The notes beneath the pieces are model-generated. The model had not been told where the DNA came from. It ran no database searches and saw nothing but the letters and a program-made list of their open reading frames with translations. From Limonium bicolor (taxonomy: Eukaryota; Streptophyta; Magnoliopsida; Caryophyllales; Plumbaginaceae), in assembly GCA_023374045.1 (NCBI GenBank), contig CM041776.1, positions 122,159,000 through 122,222,999 of the forward strand: a DNA stretch of 64,000 nucleotides. Reading direction: 5' to 3'. Both the position numbers and the translations under genes were made by a program. The first letter of the stretch is position 1. Each line of letters opens with the position of its first letter. Shown one piece after another: positions 1 to 11,299 of this stretch.

Positions 1-1803
1 GAATTTGGGAAGTTTCTTGTCTGAATCCTTCTCTACAATCTGATTAGGAATCCGATTGTGTTCCGTTGCCCCGTCAATTTCTTCTACTGTTGACGTGCTC
101 TGCAATCTGTAGACCGATTCAGGTGAGAGGGTTCAATCCTGTTCTTCGTTTCAGTTTCAGCATTGGTGTTGTTATCAGTTTCTGATTGAGGGTTGTTCTT
201 CTGCGTTGTTATGAGAATTCAGTGGCTGTTGGGTTTGCATTTCGGGTCTGCGTTACTGCTGTGTCGGGGTTGGATCGTCTGCTATTCGGATTCAGAAACT
301 TCTCTGCTGAATTGAGGTAGGTGGCTTATGGATTCGACTTGTGTGTTCGACCTTGGGGAGTTTCATTCGGGTCTGAGTTTAAATGTGTTTTGTCTTGCAA
401 TTGTGGTTGCGATTTGTCTGTTTGATGGTGTTTTAATGCTTACAAACCCCAAGGTTGTTTTCTGAAAACCTATATTGTTTTGACAGTGTTTTGATGCTTC
501 TGTTCTGTGTGAAATCGCCTCTGTTCTCTGTATTTTTCGGCATGTCCGAACTTCTGTCCGACCGTTGAAGTTCGGACATGCCCTTCTGCGCTTAAACTTT
601 CTGAAGTTTTCGCTGTGTCCGAACTTCTGTCCGAGCTTTGAAGTTCGGACACAGCCTTCTGCATTCTCTGATTTTGGCTTCGACTTGTGTCCGAACATTG
701 ATGTCCGGACACAAGTTCGGACTCTCCACGTTCTGTTTTCCGAAGAATGTCCGAACATCCGTCCGAACTTGGATGTTCGGACACCTCTGACTCTCCATCT
801 GTTTTAAGGTTCGACTTGTGTCCGAACTTTGAAGTCCGGACACAAGTTCGGACATCCGTCTGGTTTTGCCTTCTGAGTCTCGACTTGTGTCCGAACATTG
901 ATGTCCGGACACAAGTTCGGACAGGCTACTGTTTTGACCATAACTTGCTCGTTTGAGCTCCGTTTTGACTTCTGTTTGCGGGGTTGGATTCCCCTTCTGA
1001 TTTCCAAGCTATCTATGGGCTTTCTGGTGCCTTTGGTGCACATACGCTTATCTGTATTTAAGCTTCTGTTTTGGGACCTAGTTATCTCTGTGTCTGAGCC
1101 TTTGGATGGCTGGTTACGCTGTCTCGTAGCGCGCTATGTAGGATCCTTCTGTTCACGGGTGATGTTCCCCGTTCTGTTCACGGGTGTTTACACCTGTTCT
1201 GTTTACGAGTGAGGTTTCCTCGTTCTGTTCACGAGCTGGTTGCTCGTTCTGTCTGTATGCTGTGATCACTAGTGTCCCACTCTGTTTTCTGCTTCTGTCT
1301 ACTTCTGCTCTGTTTAGTCCCTTAATGATTGGACTTCTGTTTCTGATTTCTGATATATTTGTGGATTCTCTTGACTCCTTCTGATTTGTCAATTTTCTGT
1401 AAATGTTTTGAGCATGCTGGTTGATGAAGTTGGTCATCTACTGGGCATAGTTGTGTGCTCATTCCCCTACTTCTAACGCTTTTGCAGATTGATTAGCGAG
1501 GATCGTCTCCCCTCAGCTTCTGGAGTTTTGTTGCTTTGTTTTGAGTTTCTCTTGAGACTTTGTATTTAGATTTGAGCCTTTGGGCCTCTTTGTTAGTTTC
1601 CGCTTCTGATATTAGTTTGGTGGGTTCTGTAATGACTTTTGGGGATGTTTTAACATCTCTTGTTTTATACTTTATTTAAGTATTCCGTTTGGGCCTTATT
1701 TGACTATCTGTTTAAGTTCGTTTATTAGAGCCTTGCGTTATTATGTAATAATACGCGGCGTGTAATACCCCTAACTCCTAGGCCAGTGTTTGGGGGTGTT
1801 ACA
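1..1803 (+). repeat. Element A 5' LTR, truncated by the window edge
   Basis: Position 1 corresponds to about 6850 in the 3' LTR, so roughly 410 bases of the 5' LTR lie outside the window. It ends in GGGGGTGTTACA at 1803, directly before the PBS. The LTR contains a hairpin array (541-915) and a pyrimidine-rich tail. The short ORFs in several frames across 363-1043 are products of the repeated array, not genes. Confidence 0.93.
541..915. repeat. Array of six inverted repeats in A 5' LTR
   Basis: Six stem-loops are built on the core GTCCGAAC/GTTCGGAC. Stem arms are 541-554 with 567-580, 612-627 with 640-655 (16 bp, perfect), 684-693 with 706-715, 748-760 with 771-783, 815-824 with 837-846, and 884-893 with 906-915. 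Outer stem bases differ between units yet stay paired: CATGTCCG with CGGACATG in the first, TGTGTCCG with CGGACACA in the second, CTTGTGTCCG with CGGACACAAG in later ones. Confidence 0.9.
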
Positions 1804-1808
1804 TTTAG

Positions 1809-1820
1809 TGGTATCAGAGC
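1809..1820 (+). promoter_or_regulatory. Primer-binding site of A (tRNA-iMet)
   Basis: TGGTATCAGAGC is complementary to the 3' end of initiator-Met tRNA and begins five bases after the LTR end. The palindrome CAGAGCTCTG (1815-1824) overlaps its second half. Confidence 0.95.
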
Positions 1821-1916
1821 TCTGGGTTCTAATCTGCTGGGATTTTAAGTTAGCCAGTCAGTCAGAAATGTCAGTGTTAGTGTCGGAGTCTAACTGTCTG
1901 CTGTTGGACTTTCAGA

Positions 1917-2930
1917 ATGCCGCCAAGGAGAGCGAATAACCCTCCAGGGAATGTTGCTGATGCTGTTCAGCAATTCATGACGCAGCTCATGCAGACCATG
2001 GCTGCAGGGGGCGGTCCAGCTGGAGGAGGACCAGCTGGCGGAGCAGGCCCGGCTGGGGCAGATGCTGGAGGGAGGAATGTGAAGGCGCTTCAGGAGTTCA
2101 TGAAGCTGAAGCCGCCATCGTTCGATGGGGCAGGAGATCCCCAGGAGGCCAGCCACTGGTTGTCAGAGGTGGAGGATTTACTTCGGGTGATGGGCTCTGA
2201 GGAGGAGCAGAAGGTCGACTTCGCCACCTTTCTGTTCAAGGCCGAAGCCAAGGAGTGGTGGAGGTCAGTGATGGGGAAGTTCCCACAGCCTTGGACGTGG
2301 GAGCAGTTCACTGGGGAGTTCAACAAACAGTTCTACCCCGACGTCTACAAGGATCAGCGCATCCTGGAGTATAACCGGCTACGCCAGGGCCGGGACATGA
2401 GCGTTGAGGAGTACGTCCGCAAGTTTATCAGCCTGTCTAAGTTTGCACCTGAGCCTGACGAGCATAGGAAGGCCAGGAAGTTTGAGAGTGGCCTGAGGCC
2501 GGACATCCGATCTGCTGTGACGCCGCTGCGTCACAAGACCTTCAGGGACGTTGCTGATGTCGCCCTGCTGGTAGAGGCCGACTTGAGAGGTCGCCAGTCT
2601 GGAGGGAAGGACCAGAAGAGGAAGCAGAGGTCCGATGACAGTGATAGGAGGGATCAGTCTGCTTCTCAGAAGAAGCAGTCTACTGGAGACCGCTCTGGGG
2701 ACCGTTCGCGAGACAGAGGTGGTTCGTCTTCATCAGCTCCCGCTCCGAAGTGCCGGTCTGCGGCAAGTTTCATAGAGGCCAGGACTGCTACAGGAAGTCT
2801 GGAGCCTGCTTCAAGTGTGGGTCCTTGGAGCATAGGATTGCTGATTGCCCTCAGGCTGAGAGGAGCAGAGGTAGCTCTGGAGGTGGAGCTGGAGGATCTA
2901 CATCTGGGTCTAGGATCGAGACCGGGTTGA
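1917..2930 (+). pseudogene. gag: A gag (capsid and nucleocapsid), frameshifted
   Basis: The first ATG after the PBS opens a protein with a Gly/Ala/Pro-rich N-terminus, then a retrotransposon capsid domain (FLFKAEAKEWWRSV near residues 106-119; FNKQFYPDVYKDQR near 138). From about 2750 the original frame is lost. The nucleocapsid continues in another frame, with a CCHC zinc knuckle (CFKCGSLEHRIADC) at about 2807-2851. The break fits loss of one C in the codons for Lys-Cys-Pro-Val-Cys. A second one-base loss between the knuckle and about 2932 moves to the protease frame. Gag packages the element RNA into cytoplasmic virus-like particles. The frame breaks may be assembly errors (see findings). 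Confidence 0.9.
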
Positions 2931-2931
2931 G

Positions 2932-4113
2932 CAGAAGAAGCCCCAGGGCCAGGCCAGAGTGTACGCGATGGCTGGAGAGAGAGACCGATCGACTGACAGA
3001 GTTGTCACAGGTATTCTCCAGCTGTCATCTCGTTCTGTTTTCTGTTTGTTTGACTCTGGAGCCACCCACTCTTTTATTTCTGCTGAGTTAGTGGGTGAGC
3101 TCGGTTTGCCTGTTGTGCCTCTGGGTGTTGAGTTATGTGTGCATAGTCCATTAGTTAGGGACTCTTCTATGCTGTTGAATTCTGTTTGCAAAGATAGTCC
3201 TGTGTTAGTCAGAGATAGGACTCTGTGTGCTAACCTCATCCCGATGGAGATGACTTCTTTTGATGTGATTCTGGGCATGGATTGGCTTGCTGCGCACCAT
3301 GCCCATATTGATTGTGCTGCTTCGAGAGTCACTTTTGAGGAGCCGGGTCAGCCCCGTCTAGTTGTAGCAGGGAATGGACTCCCGTGCTCGCCGCCAGTCA
3401 TATCTGCGATGCAGGCGTTCCGTTTTCTGAGGAAGGGATGCCAGGGATATCTGTGCTACATCCCTGAGGTTCGCAAGGATGCGAAGTTGGAGGAGATTCC
3501 AGTGGTCAGAGACTTCCCCGATGTGTTCCAGGATGATGTACCTGGGCTTCCCCCTGTCAGAGAGGTGGAGTTCTCGATCGAGCTCGCACCTGAGACTCAG
3601 CCGATTTCGAAGGCCCCATACCGGATGGCGCCTGCTGAGCTCAAGGAGTTGAAGGTCCAGTTGCAGGAGCTGCTGGATAAGGGCTTCATTCGCCCGAGTG
3701 TGTCGCCTTGGGGAGCGCCAGTGCTATTTGTAAAGAAGAAGGACGGTAGTATGCGGTTGTGCATTGACTACAGGGAGCTCAACAAGGTTACCATTAAGAA
3801 TAGGTATCCTCTCCCGCGCATAGACGACTTGTTCGACCAGTTAGCAGGAGCTAAGGTGTTTTCGAAGATCGATCTGAGGTCGGGATATCATCAGCTGAGG
3901 ATTAAGGCAGATGACGTGCCTAAGTCCGCTTTCAGGACTCGTTATGGACACTACGAGTTCCTAGTGATGCCATTCGGGTTGACGAATGCGCCGTCAGTAT
4001 TTATGGATATGATGAACAGAGTCTTCAAGCCGTTTTTGGACCAGTTCGTTGTAGTTTTCATCGATGACATCTTGGTGTATTCCAAGAGTGCGAGGAGCAC
4101 GAGGAGCATTTGA
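2932..4113 (+). pseudogene. pol: A pol part 1: aspartic protease and reverse transcriptase palm
   Basis: The frame joins gag at about 2932, with no real start codon of its own, as expected for a polyprotein. The protease active site is [10 protein letters not shown] (DSG at about 3052-3060), followed by the flap and IGMDWL-like region ([12 protein letters not shown]). RT follows from about 3500 with [48 protein letters not shown], the [11 protein letters not shown] motif, [10 protein letters not shown], and the catalytic FIDDILVYS at about 4057-4083. The frame then closes at 4111-4113 because one G is missing near 4091 (GCGGAGGAG reads GCGAGGAG). This polyprotein converts the element RNA to DNA after proteolytic release. 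Confidence 0.93.
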
Positions 4114-4649
4114 GGACCGTTCTCCAGACTCTGAGGGAGAACGAGTTGTATGCGAAGCTGAAGAAGTGCGAGTTCTGGCTAGATCAGGTGGTATTCTTGG
4201 GACATGTGGTCTCCAAGGATGGTATCTCCGTGGACCCGGAGAAGATTCGAGCTATTACTGAGTGGGCCAGGCCTACTAATGTCGGAGATATTCGTAGCTT
4301 CCTTGGACTAGCGGGCTACTATCGTAAGTTTGTGGAGGGCTTCTCCAAGTTGGTGATTCCGTTGACTCGTCTGCTGCAGAAGGAGGTGAAGTTCGAGTGG
4401 AGCGATGCCTGTGAGCAGTGTTTTCTGGAGCTGAAGAAGAGGTTGACTACTGCGCCGATCTTGACTCTTCCGGAGGGGACCGAGGGTCTTGAGGTTTTCT
4501 GTGATGCGTCCCATAGGGGACTTGGATGTGTTCTGATGCAGCAGGGGAAGGTAGTTGCATATGGCTCTCGTCAGCTTAAGCCATATGAGAAGAACTATCC
4601 GACCCACGATCTGGAGCTGGCTGCGGTGGTCTTTGCGTTGAAGATTTGA
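4110..4649 (+). pseudogene. pol: A pol part 2: RT thumb and start of RNase H
   Basis: This continues RT in the next frame: the connection with [17 protein letters not shown], then [18 protein letters not shown], and RNase H beginning at [17 protein letters not shown] with the first catalytic Asp, and the catalytic Glu in [11 protein letters not shown]. It ends at an artificial TGA (4647-4649), where a lost G turns a Trp codon (lysine-isoleucine-Trp-Arg-His-Tyr context) into stop. The ATG at 4110 is internal and not a start. Confidence 0.9.
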
Positions 4650-5665
4650 GGCACTACTTGTATGGGGCAGCGTGCAAGGTGTATACGGACCATAAGAGCC
4701 TCAAGTATCTGTTCACTCAGAAGGAGTTGAACTTGAGGCAGAGGAGATGGCTGGAGTTGTTGCACGATTATGATTTAGAGATCCTCTACCATCCGGGTAG
4801 GGCGAATGTGGTTGCTGATGCGCTCAGTAGGAGGGGTCCGTCTGGGACTGTTTGTGCCTTGTCCGGTGTGGAGAGGTCTGCTCAGGAGTTGCAGCGCATG
4901 GGTATCTGGGTTGTCCGTCCAGAGAGGTCTGGGATGTTAGCAGCACTGCAGGTTCAGCCTACCTTGATCGACCGGATCAAGGCCAGTCAGGAGCTTGATG
5001 TCAGTCTGTGTAAGATCAGAGAGAGTTGGTCTGCTGGTCAGGAGTCCGAGTTCCGGGTTGCAGAGGATGGCTGCCTGAGGTTCAGAGGCCGTGTTTGTGT
5101 GCCGGCAGACGATGCGTTGAGGCGTGAGATCATGCAGGAGGCCCATGGAGCTCCTTACTCGGTACACCCAGGAGGGGTGAAGATGTACCGGGATCTGCGG
5201 GAGACTTTCTGGTGGAGCAATATGAAGAGGGACATCTCCGACTTTGTATCCAGATGTAGGACCTGTCAGCAGGTCAAGGCCGAGCATCAGAGACCAGCTG
5301 GTTTGCTTCAGCCTCTTCCCGTTCCGGAGTGGAAGTGGGAGAGCGTCGGTATGGACTTTGTTATGGGACTGCCTAAGACTCCGAGGGGTTTCGATGCAGT
5401 TTGGGTCATTGTGGACCGGCTCACGAAGAGCGCTCACTTCTTGCCTGTCAGGAAGACTTTCAGTTTGCACCGTTTAGCCCAGTTGTACATTGATGAGATA
5501 GTACGTCTGCATGGGGTTCCGGCTTCGATTGTGTCTGACAGAGATCCGAGGTTTGTGTCCAGGTTCTGGCAGAGTTTGCATCAGGCTTTGGGGACGAAGT
5601 TGTCTTTCAGTTCAGCTTACCATCCTCAGTCAGACGGGCAGACAGAGAGGACGAATCAGTCCTAG
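4646..5665 (+). pseudogene. pol: A pol part 3: RNase H end, integrase zinc domain and core
   Basis: RNase H finishes with [12 protein letters not shown] (catalytic Asp) and [15 protein letters not shown]. The integrase HHCC zinc domain follows (His in [13 protein letters not shown], Cys pair in CRTCQQVK). The D,D-35-E core then appears: first Asp in [10 protein letters not shown], second in IVSDRDPRF, Glu in [12 protein letters not shown] at 5663-5665 arises from one missing G near 5660 (CAGGTCCTAGAG reads CAGTCCTAGAG), so this is a frameshift and not a native stop. Confidence 0.92.
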
Positions 5666-5670
5666 AGGAC

Positions 5671-6393
5671 ATGCTCAGGGCATGTGTGCTCGACTTTGGG
5701 GGCAGCTGGGATCATCACGTGGCACTGATAGAGTTCGCGTACAATAACAGCTTTCAGACCAGTATCGGGATGGCTCCCTTTGAGGCCTTGTATGGCAGGA
5801 GGTGCAGATCACCCATCTGTTGGGATGATCTGAAGGAGAGAGCTGTGATTGGTCCAGACTTGGTTCAGGATGCTGTGGGCAAGATTCAGTCTATCAGAGA
5901 GCGTCTGCTTGTGGCTCAGAGTCGTCAGAAGAGTTACGCCGATCAGAGGAGACGACCTCTAGAGTTTGAGGTGGGCGACCATGTGTATCTGAAGGTTTCT
6001 CCTGTGCGAGGAGTCGTTCGTTTTGGGAAGAGAGGCAAGCTTAGCCCTCGTTTTGTGGGTCCTTTTGAGATCCTAGAGAGGATCGGACCGGTTGCCTATC
6101 GCTTGGCTCTGCCTCCGTCTTTAGCAGCAGTGCACAGTGTTTTCCATGTTTCGATGCTGAGGAAGTACATTCCGGACCCATCTCATGTGATCGACTTCAG
6201 TCCGCTTCAGTTGAGGGAGGACTTCACGTTTGAGGCAGTTCCTTCGAGGATTCTAGCCCGAGATGTTCGTAAGCTCAGGAGTAAGACCATGCCCTTGGTG
6301 AAGGTGCAGTGGTCGGGTCAGTCAGAGGAAGAGGCGACCTGGGAGGTCGAAAGTGATGTGCGTTCTAAGTTTCCCGCCCTTTTCGAGCAGTAG
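5671..6393 (+). pseudogene. pol: A pol part 4: integrase C-terminus with chromodomain
   Basis: The sequence resumes in-family after the frameshift with EDMLRACVLDFGGSW, then IALYGRRCRSP-type core end, the GKLSPRFVGPFEI box and HSVFHVSMLRKY. The last roughly 50 residues form a chromodomain (VKVQWSGQSEEEATWEVE, ending PALFEQ). In chromoviruses this domain targets integration to chromatin with particular histone marks. The stop at 6391-6393 is followed 30 bases later by the polypurine tract. Confidence 0.93.
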
Positions 6394-6423
6394 GTATGTT
6401 TTAATTTCGAGGACGAAATTCTT

Positions 6424-6437
6424 TTAAGGGGGAGGTG
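6424..6437 (+). promoter_or_regulatory. Polypurine tract of A
   Basis: TTAAGGGGGAGGTG sits directly before the 3' LTR, after the TTCGAGGACGAA box usual in this lineage. It primes plus-strand DNA. Only one copy is present in A, unlike elements B, C and D. Confidence 0.9.
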
Positions 6438-6438
6438 A

Positions 6439-8654
6439 TGTTATAACCCAAGATTTGGTTATAATTTTATTTCGTTACTATGGTTCATTAAGATGGTCTA
6501 TTCTGAATTTAGGACACAGAAGTCTTTATTAGAGAAGCCGGGGACGAGGAGGTCTTTTCCCATCCGTTCTATTTTATGGTGAGTTAACCTCATATTAAAT
6601 TCCTTAACCTATTTTATTCCATATTCTTAATTCACCTATTTTCTAAACACGTTCTCACGATCGTTTACGCTCCTCTTCTCTCAGTTGGAAACCCTCAACC
6701 CTTCTCTTTTCTCTCTCTCAAAACCTCGTTCTGTTCAATCCCTTATAGTTTGGCTGTTTGTGGTTCTTCTTCGATTCTCGCTGAAGATTGTGTGCTGTGG
6801 CGGAATCAGGTTCTGAGTAAGGTAATCCCCGTTGTTCACCTTCGATTCTGAATTTGGGAAGTTCTTCTTGTCTGAATCCTTCTCTACAATCTGATTAGGA
6901 ATCCGATTGTGTTCCGTTGCCCCGTCAATTTCTTCTACTGTTGACGTGCTCTGCAATCTGTAGACCGATTCAGGTGAGGGGTTCAATCCTGTTCTTCGTT
7001 TCAGTTTCAGCATTGGTGTTGTTATCAGTTTCTGATTGAGGGTTGTTCTTCTGCGTTGTTATGAGAATTCAGTGGCTGTTGGGTTTGCATTTCGGGTCTG
7101 CGTTACTGCTGTGTCGGGGTTGGATCGTCTGCTATTCGGATTCAGAAACTTCTCTGCTGTAATTGAGGTAGGTGGCTTATGGATTCGACTTGTGTGTTCG
7201 ACCTTGGGGAGTTTCATTCCGGTTCTGAGTTTAAATGTGTTTTGTCTTGCAATTGTGGTTGCGATTTGTCTGTTTGATGGTGTTTTAATGCTTACAAACC
7301 CCCAAGGTTGTTTTCTGAAAACCTATATTGTTTTGACAGTGTTTTGATGCTTCTGTTCTGTGTGAAAATCGCCTCTGTTCTCTGTATTTTTCGGCATGTC
7401 CGAACTTCTGTCCGACCGTTGAAGTTCGGACATGCCCTTCTGCGCTTAAACTTTCTGAAGTTTTCGCTGTGTCCGAACTTCTGTCCGAGCTTTGAAGTTC
7501 GGACACAGCCTTCTGCATTCTCTGATTTTGGCTTCGACTTGTGTCCGAACATTGATGTCCGGACACAAGTTCGGACTCTCCACGTTCTGTTTTCCGAAGA
7601 ATGTCCGAACATCCGTCCGAACTTGGATGTTCGGACACCTCTGACTCTCCATCTGTTTTAAGGTTCGACTTGTGTCCGAACTTTGAAGTCCGGACACAAG
7701 TTCGGACATCGTCTGGTTTTGCCTTCTGAGTCTCGACTTGTGTCCGAACATTGATGTCCGGACACAAGTTCGGACAGGCTACTGTTTTGACCATAACTTG
7801 CTCGTTTGAGCTCCGTTTTGACTTCTGTTTGCGGGGTTGGATTCCCCTTCTGATTTCCAAGCTATCTATGGGCTTTCTGGTGCCTTTGGTGCACATACGC
7901 TTATCTGTATTTAAGCTTCTGTTTTGGGACCTAGTTATCTCTGTGTCTGAGCCTTTGGATGGCTGGTTACGCTGTCTCGTAGCGCGCTATGTAGGATCCT
8001 TCTGTTCACGGGTGATGTTCCCCGTTCTGTTCACGGGTGTTTACCTGTTCTGTTTACGAGTGAGGTTTCCTCGTTCTGTTCACGAGCTGGTTGCTCGTTC
8101 TGTCTGTATGCTGTGATCACTAGTGTCCCACTCTGTTTTCTGCTTCTGTCTACTTCTGCTCTGTTTAGTCCCTTAATGATTGGACTTCTGTTTCTGATTT
8201 CTGATATATTTGTGGATTCTCTTGACTCCTTCTGATTTGTCAATTTTCTGTAAATGTTTTGAGCATGCTGGTTGATGAAGTTGGTCATCTACTGGGCATA
8301 GTTGTGTGCTCATTCCCCTACTTCTAACGCTTTTGCAGATTGATTAGCGAGGATCGTCTCCCCTCAGCTTCTGGAGTTTTGTTGCTTTGTTTTGAGTTTC
8401 TCTTGAGACTTTGTATTTAGATTTGAGCCTTTGGGCCTCTTTGTTAGTTTCCGCTTCTGATATTAGTTTGGTGGGTTCTGTAATGACTTTTGGGGATGTT
8501 TTAACATCTCTTGTTTTATACTTTATTTAAGTATTCCGTTTGGGCCTTATTTGACTATCTGTTTAAGTTCGTTTATTAGAGCCTTGCGTTATTATGTAAT
8601 AATACGCGGCGTGTAATACCCCTAACTCCTAGGCCAGTGTTTGGGGGTGTTACA
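6439..8654 (+). repeat. Element A 3' LTR (2216 bp)
   Basis: It starts TGTTATAACCC and ends GGGGTGTTACA (TG...CA). It matches 1-1803 over the shared part. By eye I find about eight length differences (for example at 125/6976, 317/7160, 449/7308, 512/7366, 856/7708, 1191/8043) and at most one substitution. That indicates a very recent insertion, or sequence polishing that left indel errors. Confidence 0.94.
7395..7775. repeat. Hairpin array in A 3' LTR
   Basis: This is the copy of the six-hairpin array at 541-915, unchanged except for one missing C in a spacer (near 7708). All paired arms are preserved. Confidence 0.9.
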
Positions 8655-8914
8655 AGGTGTATTGAGAGATCATAAGCAATGATTATTATCCGCTTTATAA
8701 ATACTTTTCTTTTGAAACTATAAAAAACATTATATAGAATCAAAGTGTCTGAGCTACAACCTACTGGCTACATGTGACTTGATACATCGAAGGTACATGT
8801 TGATTTGGCAAGTAAAAAGGAAAAATATATTTATTTATTTTTTTTAAAAAAGAAAAAAAAGTAAAACTGACGTTGCTAAGGGTTAATAGTGCACAAAACG
8901 TAAAATAAAACTTG
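8655..8914. other. AT-rich flank, no gene seen
   Basis: This is sequence directly right of element A. It has homopolymer A/T runs around 8827-8865 and no coding sequence I can support. Confidence 0.6.
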
Positions 8915-9235
8915 TATAGATGGTCATACAAACCTGTACAAATGTTCAATAAAACATGTACATGCTCACATAAAAACATGTACATCCTCGCATTAAAAAC
9001 ATACATATGGTCACATAAACGTATACGAATCATTAAATATGTACATCCTTAGATTAAAACCTGTACATATAAGGGAGAAAACTTGAACAGATGGTCATAC
9101 AAACATGTACAGATGTTCATTAAAACATGTACATTCTGGTAATTGAACATGTACATTCTCACATTTGAACATGTACATCGTCACATTAAAACATGTACAT
9201 TCTCACATTAAAATATGTACATCATCACATTAAAG
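8915..9235. repeat. Tandem array of ~25-28 bp units with ATGTACAT core
   Basis: About a dozen degenerate units of the type AACATGTACATTCTCACATTA run head to tail. Each contains the self-complementary ACATGTACAT or a variant. The 90-residue ORF on the - strand here only reflects the repeat. Confidence 0.8.
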
Positions 9236-9700
9236 TATAGAACGGGTTCCAAATATATTACCCTAACCCCACACACCCTAAAACCCACCCTAGGAAAGCT
9301 AAAAACGTTGAAGGCATTATTAGGATTTGTAATGGCATGTTTAGCGACCCTAAACCCGCTACCACAAACCCTGAAAATCTATCGAGTTAGGTGCTACAAT
9401 GTAAAGTATAGAACGACTTCCATATAGATTACCCTACCCCCCCCCCCCAAAACACCCCAAAACCCACCCTAGTAAAGCTAAAAAAACATCAAATGAATTT
9501 TTAGGGTTTAGTGGTGGGTTTAGGAAACCCTGAACCCGCTACCACAAACCCTAAAAACTTGTCGAGTTAGTTAATACAATATAAAGTATAGAACAAATTC
9601 CAAATAGATTACCCTACCCCCAAAACACCCCAAAATCCACCATATAAAAGTTATAAACGTCGAAGGTATTTTTAGGGTCTGAGTGGCGTTTAGGTTTAAA
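9231..9700. repeat. Tandem repeat, ~171-180 bp unit, 2.7 copies
   Basis: Units begin with TAAAGTATAGAAC at 9231, 9402 and 9582. Each carries a C-rich stretch (CCCTAACCCC...CCCACCCTA), a TTTAGGGTTTAGTGG-like stretch and ACCACAAACCCTNAAAA. Telomere-like CCCTAAA words recur, but not as a true telomere array. The third copy decays after about 9700. No gene is seen. Confidence 0.82.
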
Positions 9701-10255
9701 ATACTCCATATAACAATAATAATACACTATAAAACAATAATGATGTTTTATCGGTTCTGAAGTTTGTAATGGAATTCACCACTTATTACTTAATGAATTA
9801 TAATATCAATTTTAATTAATCATAATACAAAATTAATGAATCATATTATCATTTTAGTGTATCATCCTATACATGTAAAAAAATAAAAAAATGTTGTCAA
9901 AACATATCCATGACTGGTCTTGTTTTGAATACCTTGAATTTAGGTGAAATATGATATATTTTCTTTCATTTTGGACTTATATATTAAAATTACAGCCATT
10001 TAAAGTTATTATTGCTGTGATAAAGATAAAGAAAAAGACAAAATTCTTTACACAAAAAAAAGAAAAAAAGAAAAAATGCAAAAAAAGTGTCAGTGAGTGA
10101 ATGTTGCTCCCTCCCATCATGACTACAACCGTAGGCAAGAATTTGTAAGAACATAAATGTGCCTAGTACATAGTATTATGGGAATGTAACGTCAATATCC
10201 CGCGTGAGTCAAAGGCCCTATTAATAAGGATGAGTTTGGCTCGATATTGATAGAA
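9701..10255. other. AT-rich intergenic stretch, no gene seen
   Basis: AT-rich sequence with A-runs near 10055-10085. I see no coding or structural feature. Confidence 0.55.
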
Positions 10256-10259
10256 ACAG

Positions 10260-10540
10260 AAAAATAAAGGTGTCGCTCGATAGATGGGAAATCTTTGGCG
10301 CACTATTTGCAATTCGTTCTCTAACAAAAGATAATAGTCGACTGAGACATGCTTAATTCGACCATGGAGAGATTTGAGGTCAGGAAGGTTGCAGCAAGAT
10401 TGTCATAGTAGATATGGGGAGGTTTATGTACAAATATGTCAGATTCCTGCAAGAGGTGTAGATGCTAGATAACCTCCACAATGGCACATGCTTCAGCTTT
10501 TGAGAGAGCCAAGACATTTGAGTGATATTGGTTGAGAGAA
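10260..10540 (-). pseudogene. Decayed Ty1/copia RNase H fragment
   Basis: Read on the - strand in shifting frames, this gives the end of a copia polyprotein. First comes ALSKAEACAIVEVI, then HLHLLQESDIF, then KPPHIYYDNLAATFLTSN (the catalytic Asp-Asn block of copia RNase H). Further on are RIKHVSVDYY and FVRERIANSA in two other frames. At least two frameshifts and one stop break it. No LTRs are recognisable nearby, so this is an old fragment. Confidence 0.82.
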
Positions 10541-11296
10541 TAAACCTGAAAGGATGAAATTTTTGTTTGAAGTCATTAGAGTGAACACTATTTGGCTCAA
10601 GGGTAACTTAATGATGAGATTTCTAGTTAATATTAATGGATTTAAATTGTTTCGGGTATGCTAATACAATACTGTTCTATGTCACTTCTCAGCTGCAAAT
10701 CAACGATCAGTGCTTTGAGGATGCAGAAGTGATGGAGCGTAATCACCCAAATGATACTCGCAAATGCCCCCTTTTCCTTAAAACCTGGAATGCGAAATAT
10801 GGGACATGTACGTCTCCTGTATGAAAAGTGTACTTGGTTTCAAGCTCGACTTCTCTTTCTATATCTGTAATTTCTAATATAGGCGTTGCTGCAATCTTTT
10901 TGTGGGAGTTACTAGTTTGATGTGAGTAGCTATCTAGCCAATGACAGATCAACATTTTTAGGTAGTTGGCTTGAAAATTGACCTCTAACTTTGCAGGAAC
11001 CGATCTTTGCATGCAGTGATTATAAACTACAATTTCGTCTTATTTCTGCTTAACTAATCAGACAAATTTTAGAATTTGCTGGAAAAAAGAAATATATTTA
11101 AGTGATAATTTACTCTCAAATCAAAGAACGCTAATGCCTTGTTAATCGTATTAAGTTAGAGTTAAGAGGTGCACAAATCCTAATTCAAAAATATCCAATT
11201 TTGACAATTGAAAACCTGAGCAGGTTAGGGAAGACTTTGGGTCATATGGTGCAGTTTGGAAAATAGAACTAGTTTTTGTTTTGTACCGAGACATTC
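10541..11296. other. Intergenic, no supported gene
   Basis: A 62-codon ORF at 10636-10824 (+) has no recognisable motif, and nothing supports it as a gene. The rest is AT-rich and closed in all frames. Confidence 0.5.
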
Positions 11297-11299
11297 CTA

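Larger units (their letters stand above)
1..8654 (+). mobile_element. Element A: Ty3/gypsy chromovirus, left end outside window
   Basis: The order is LTR (partial), initiator-Met PBS, gag, protease, RT, RNase H, integrase, chromodomain, polypurine tract, LTR. The chromodomain after the integrase core places it among chromoviruses, and the long LTRs suggest a Tekay/Del-like lineage (inference). All pol domains are present, but the reading frame is broken five times, each time by what looks like loss of one base. The two LTRs match almost perfectly apart from short indels. The left target-site duplication is outside the window, so it cannot be checked. Confidence 0.95.

Noticed and set aside
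363..1043. Overlapping ORFs on both strands in A's 5' LTR (and 7285-7896 in the 3' LTR)
   Set aside because: They follow the inverted-repeat array, give Arg/Thr/Cys-rich periodic peptides in several frames and lie inside an LTR.
10636..10824. 62-codon ORF as a small gene
   Set aside because: No motif and no supporting context. It is short enough to be chance.
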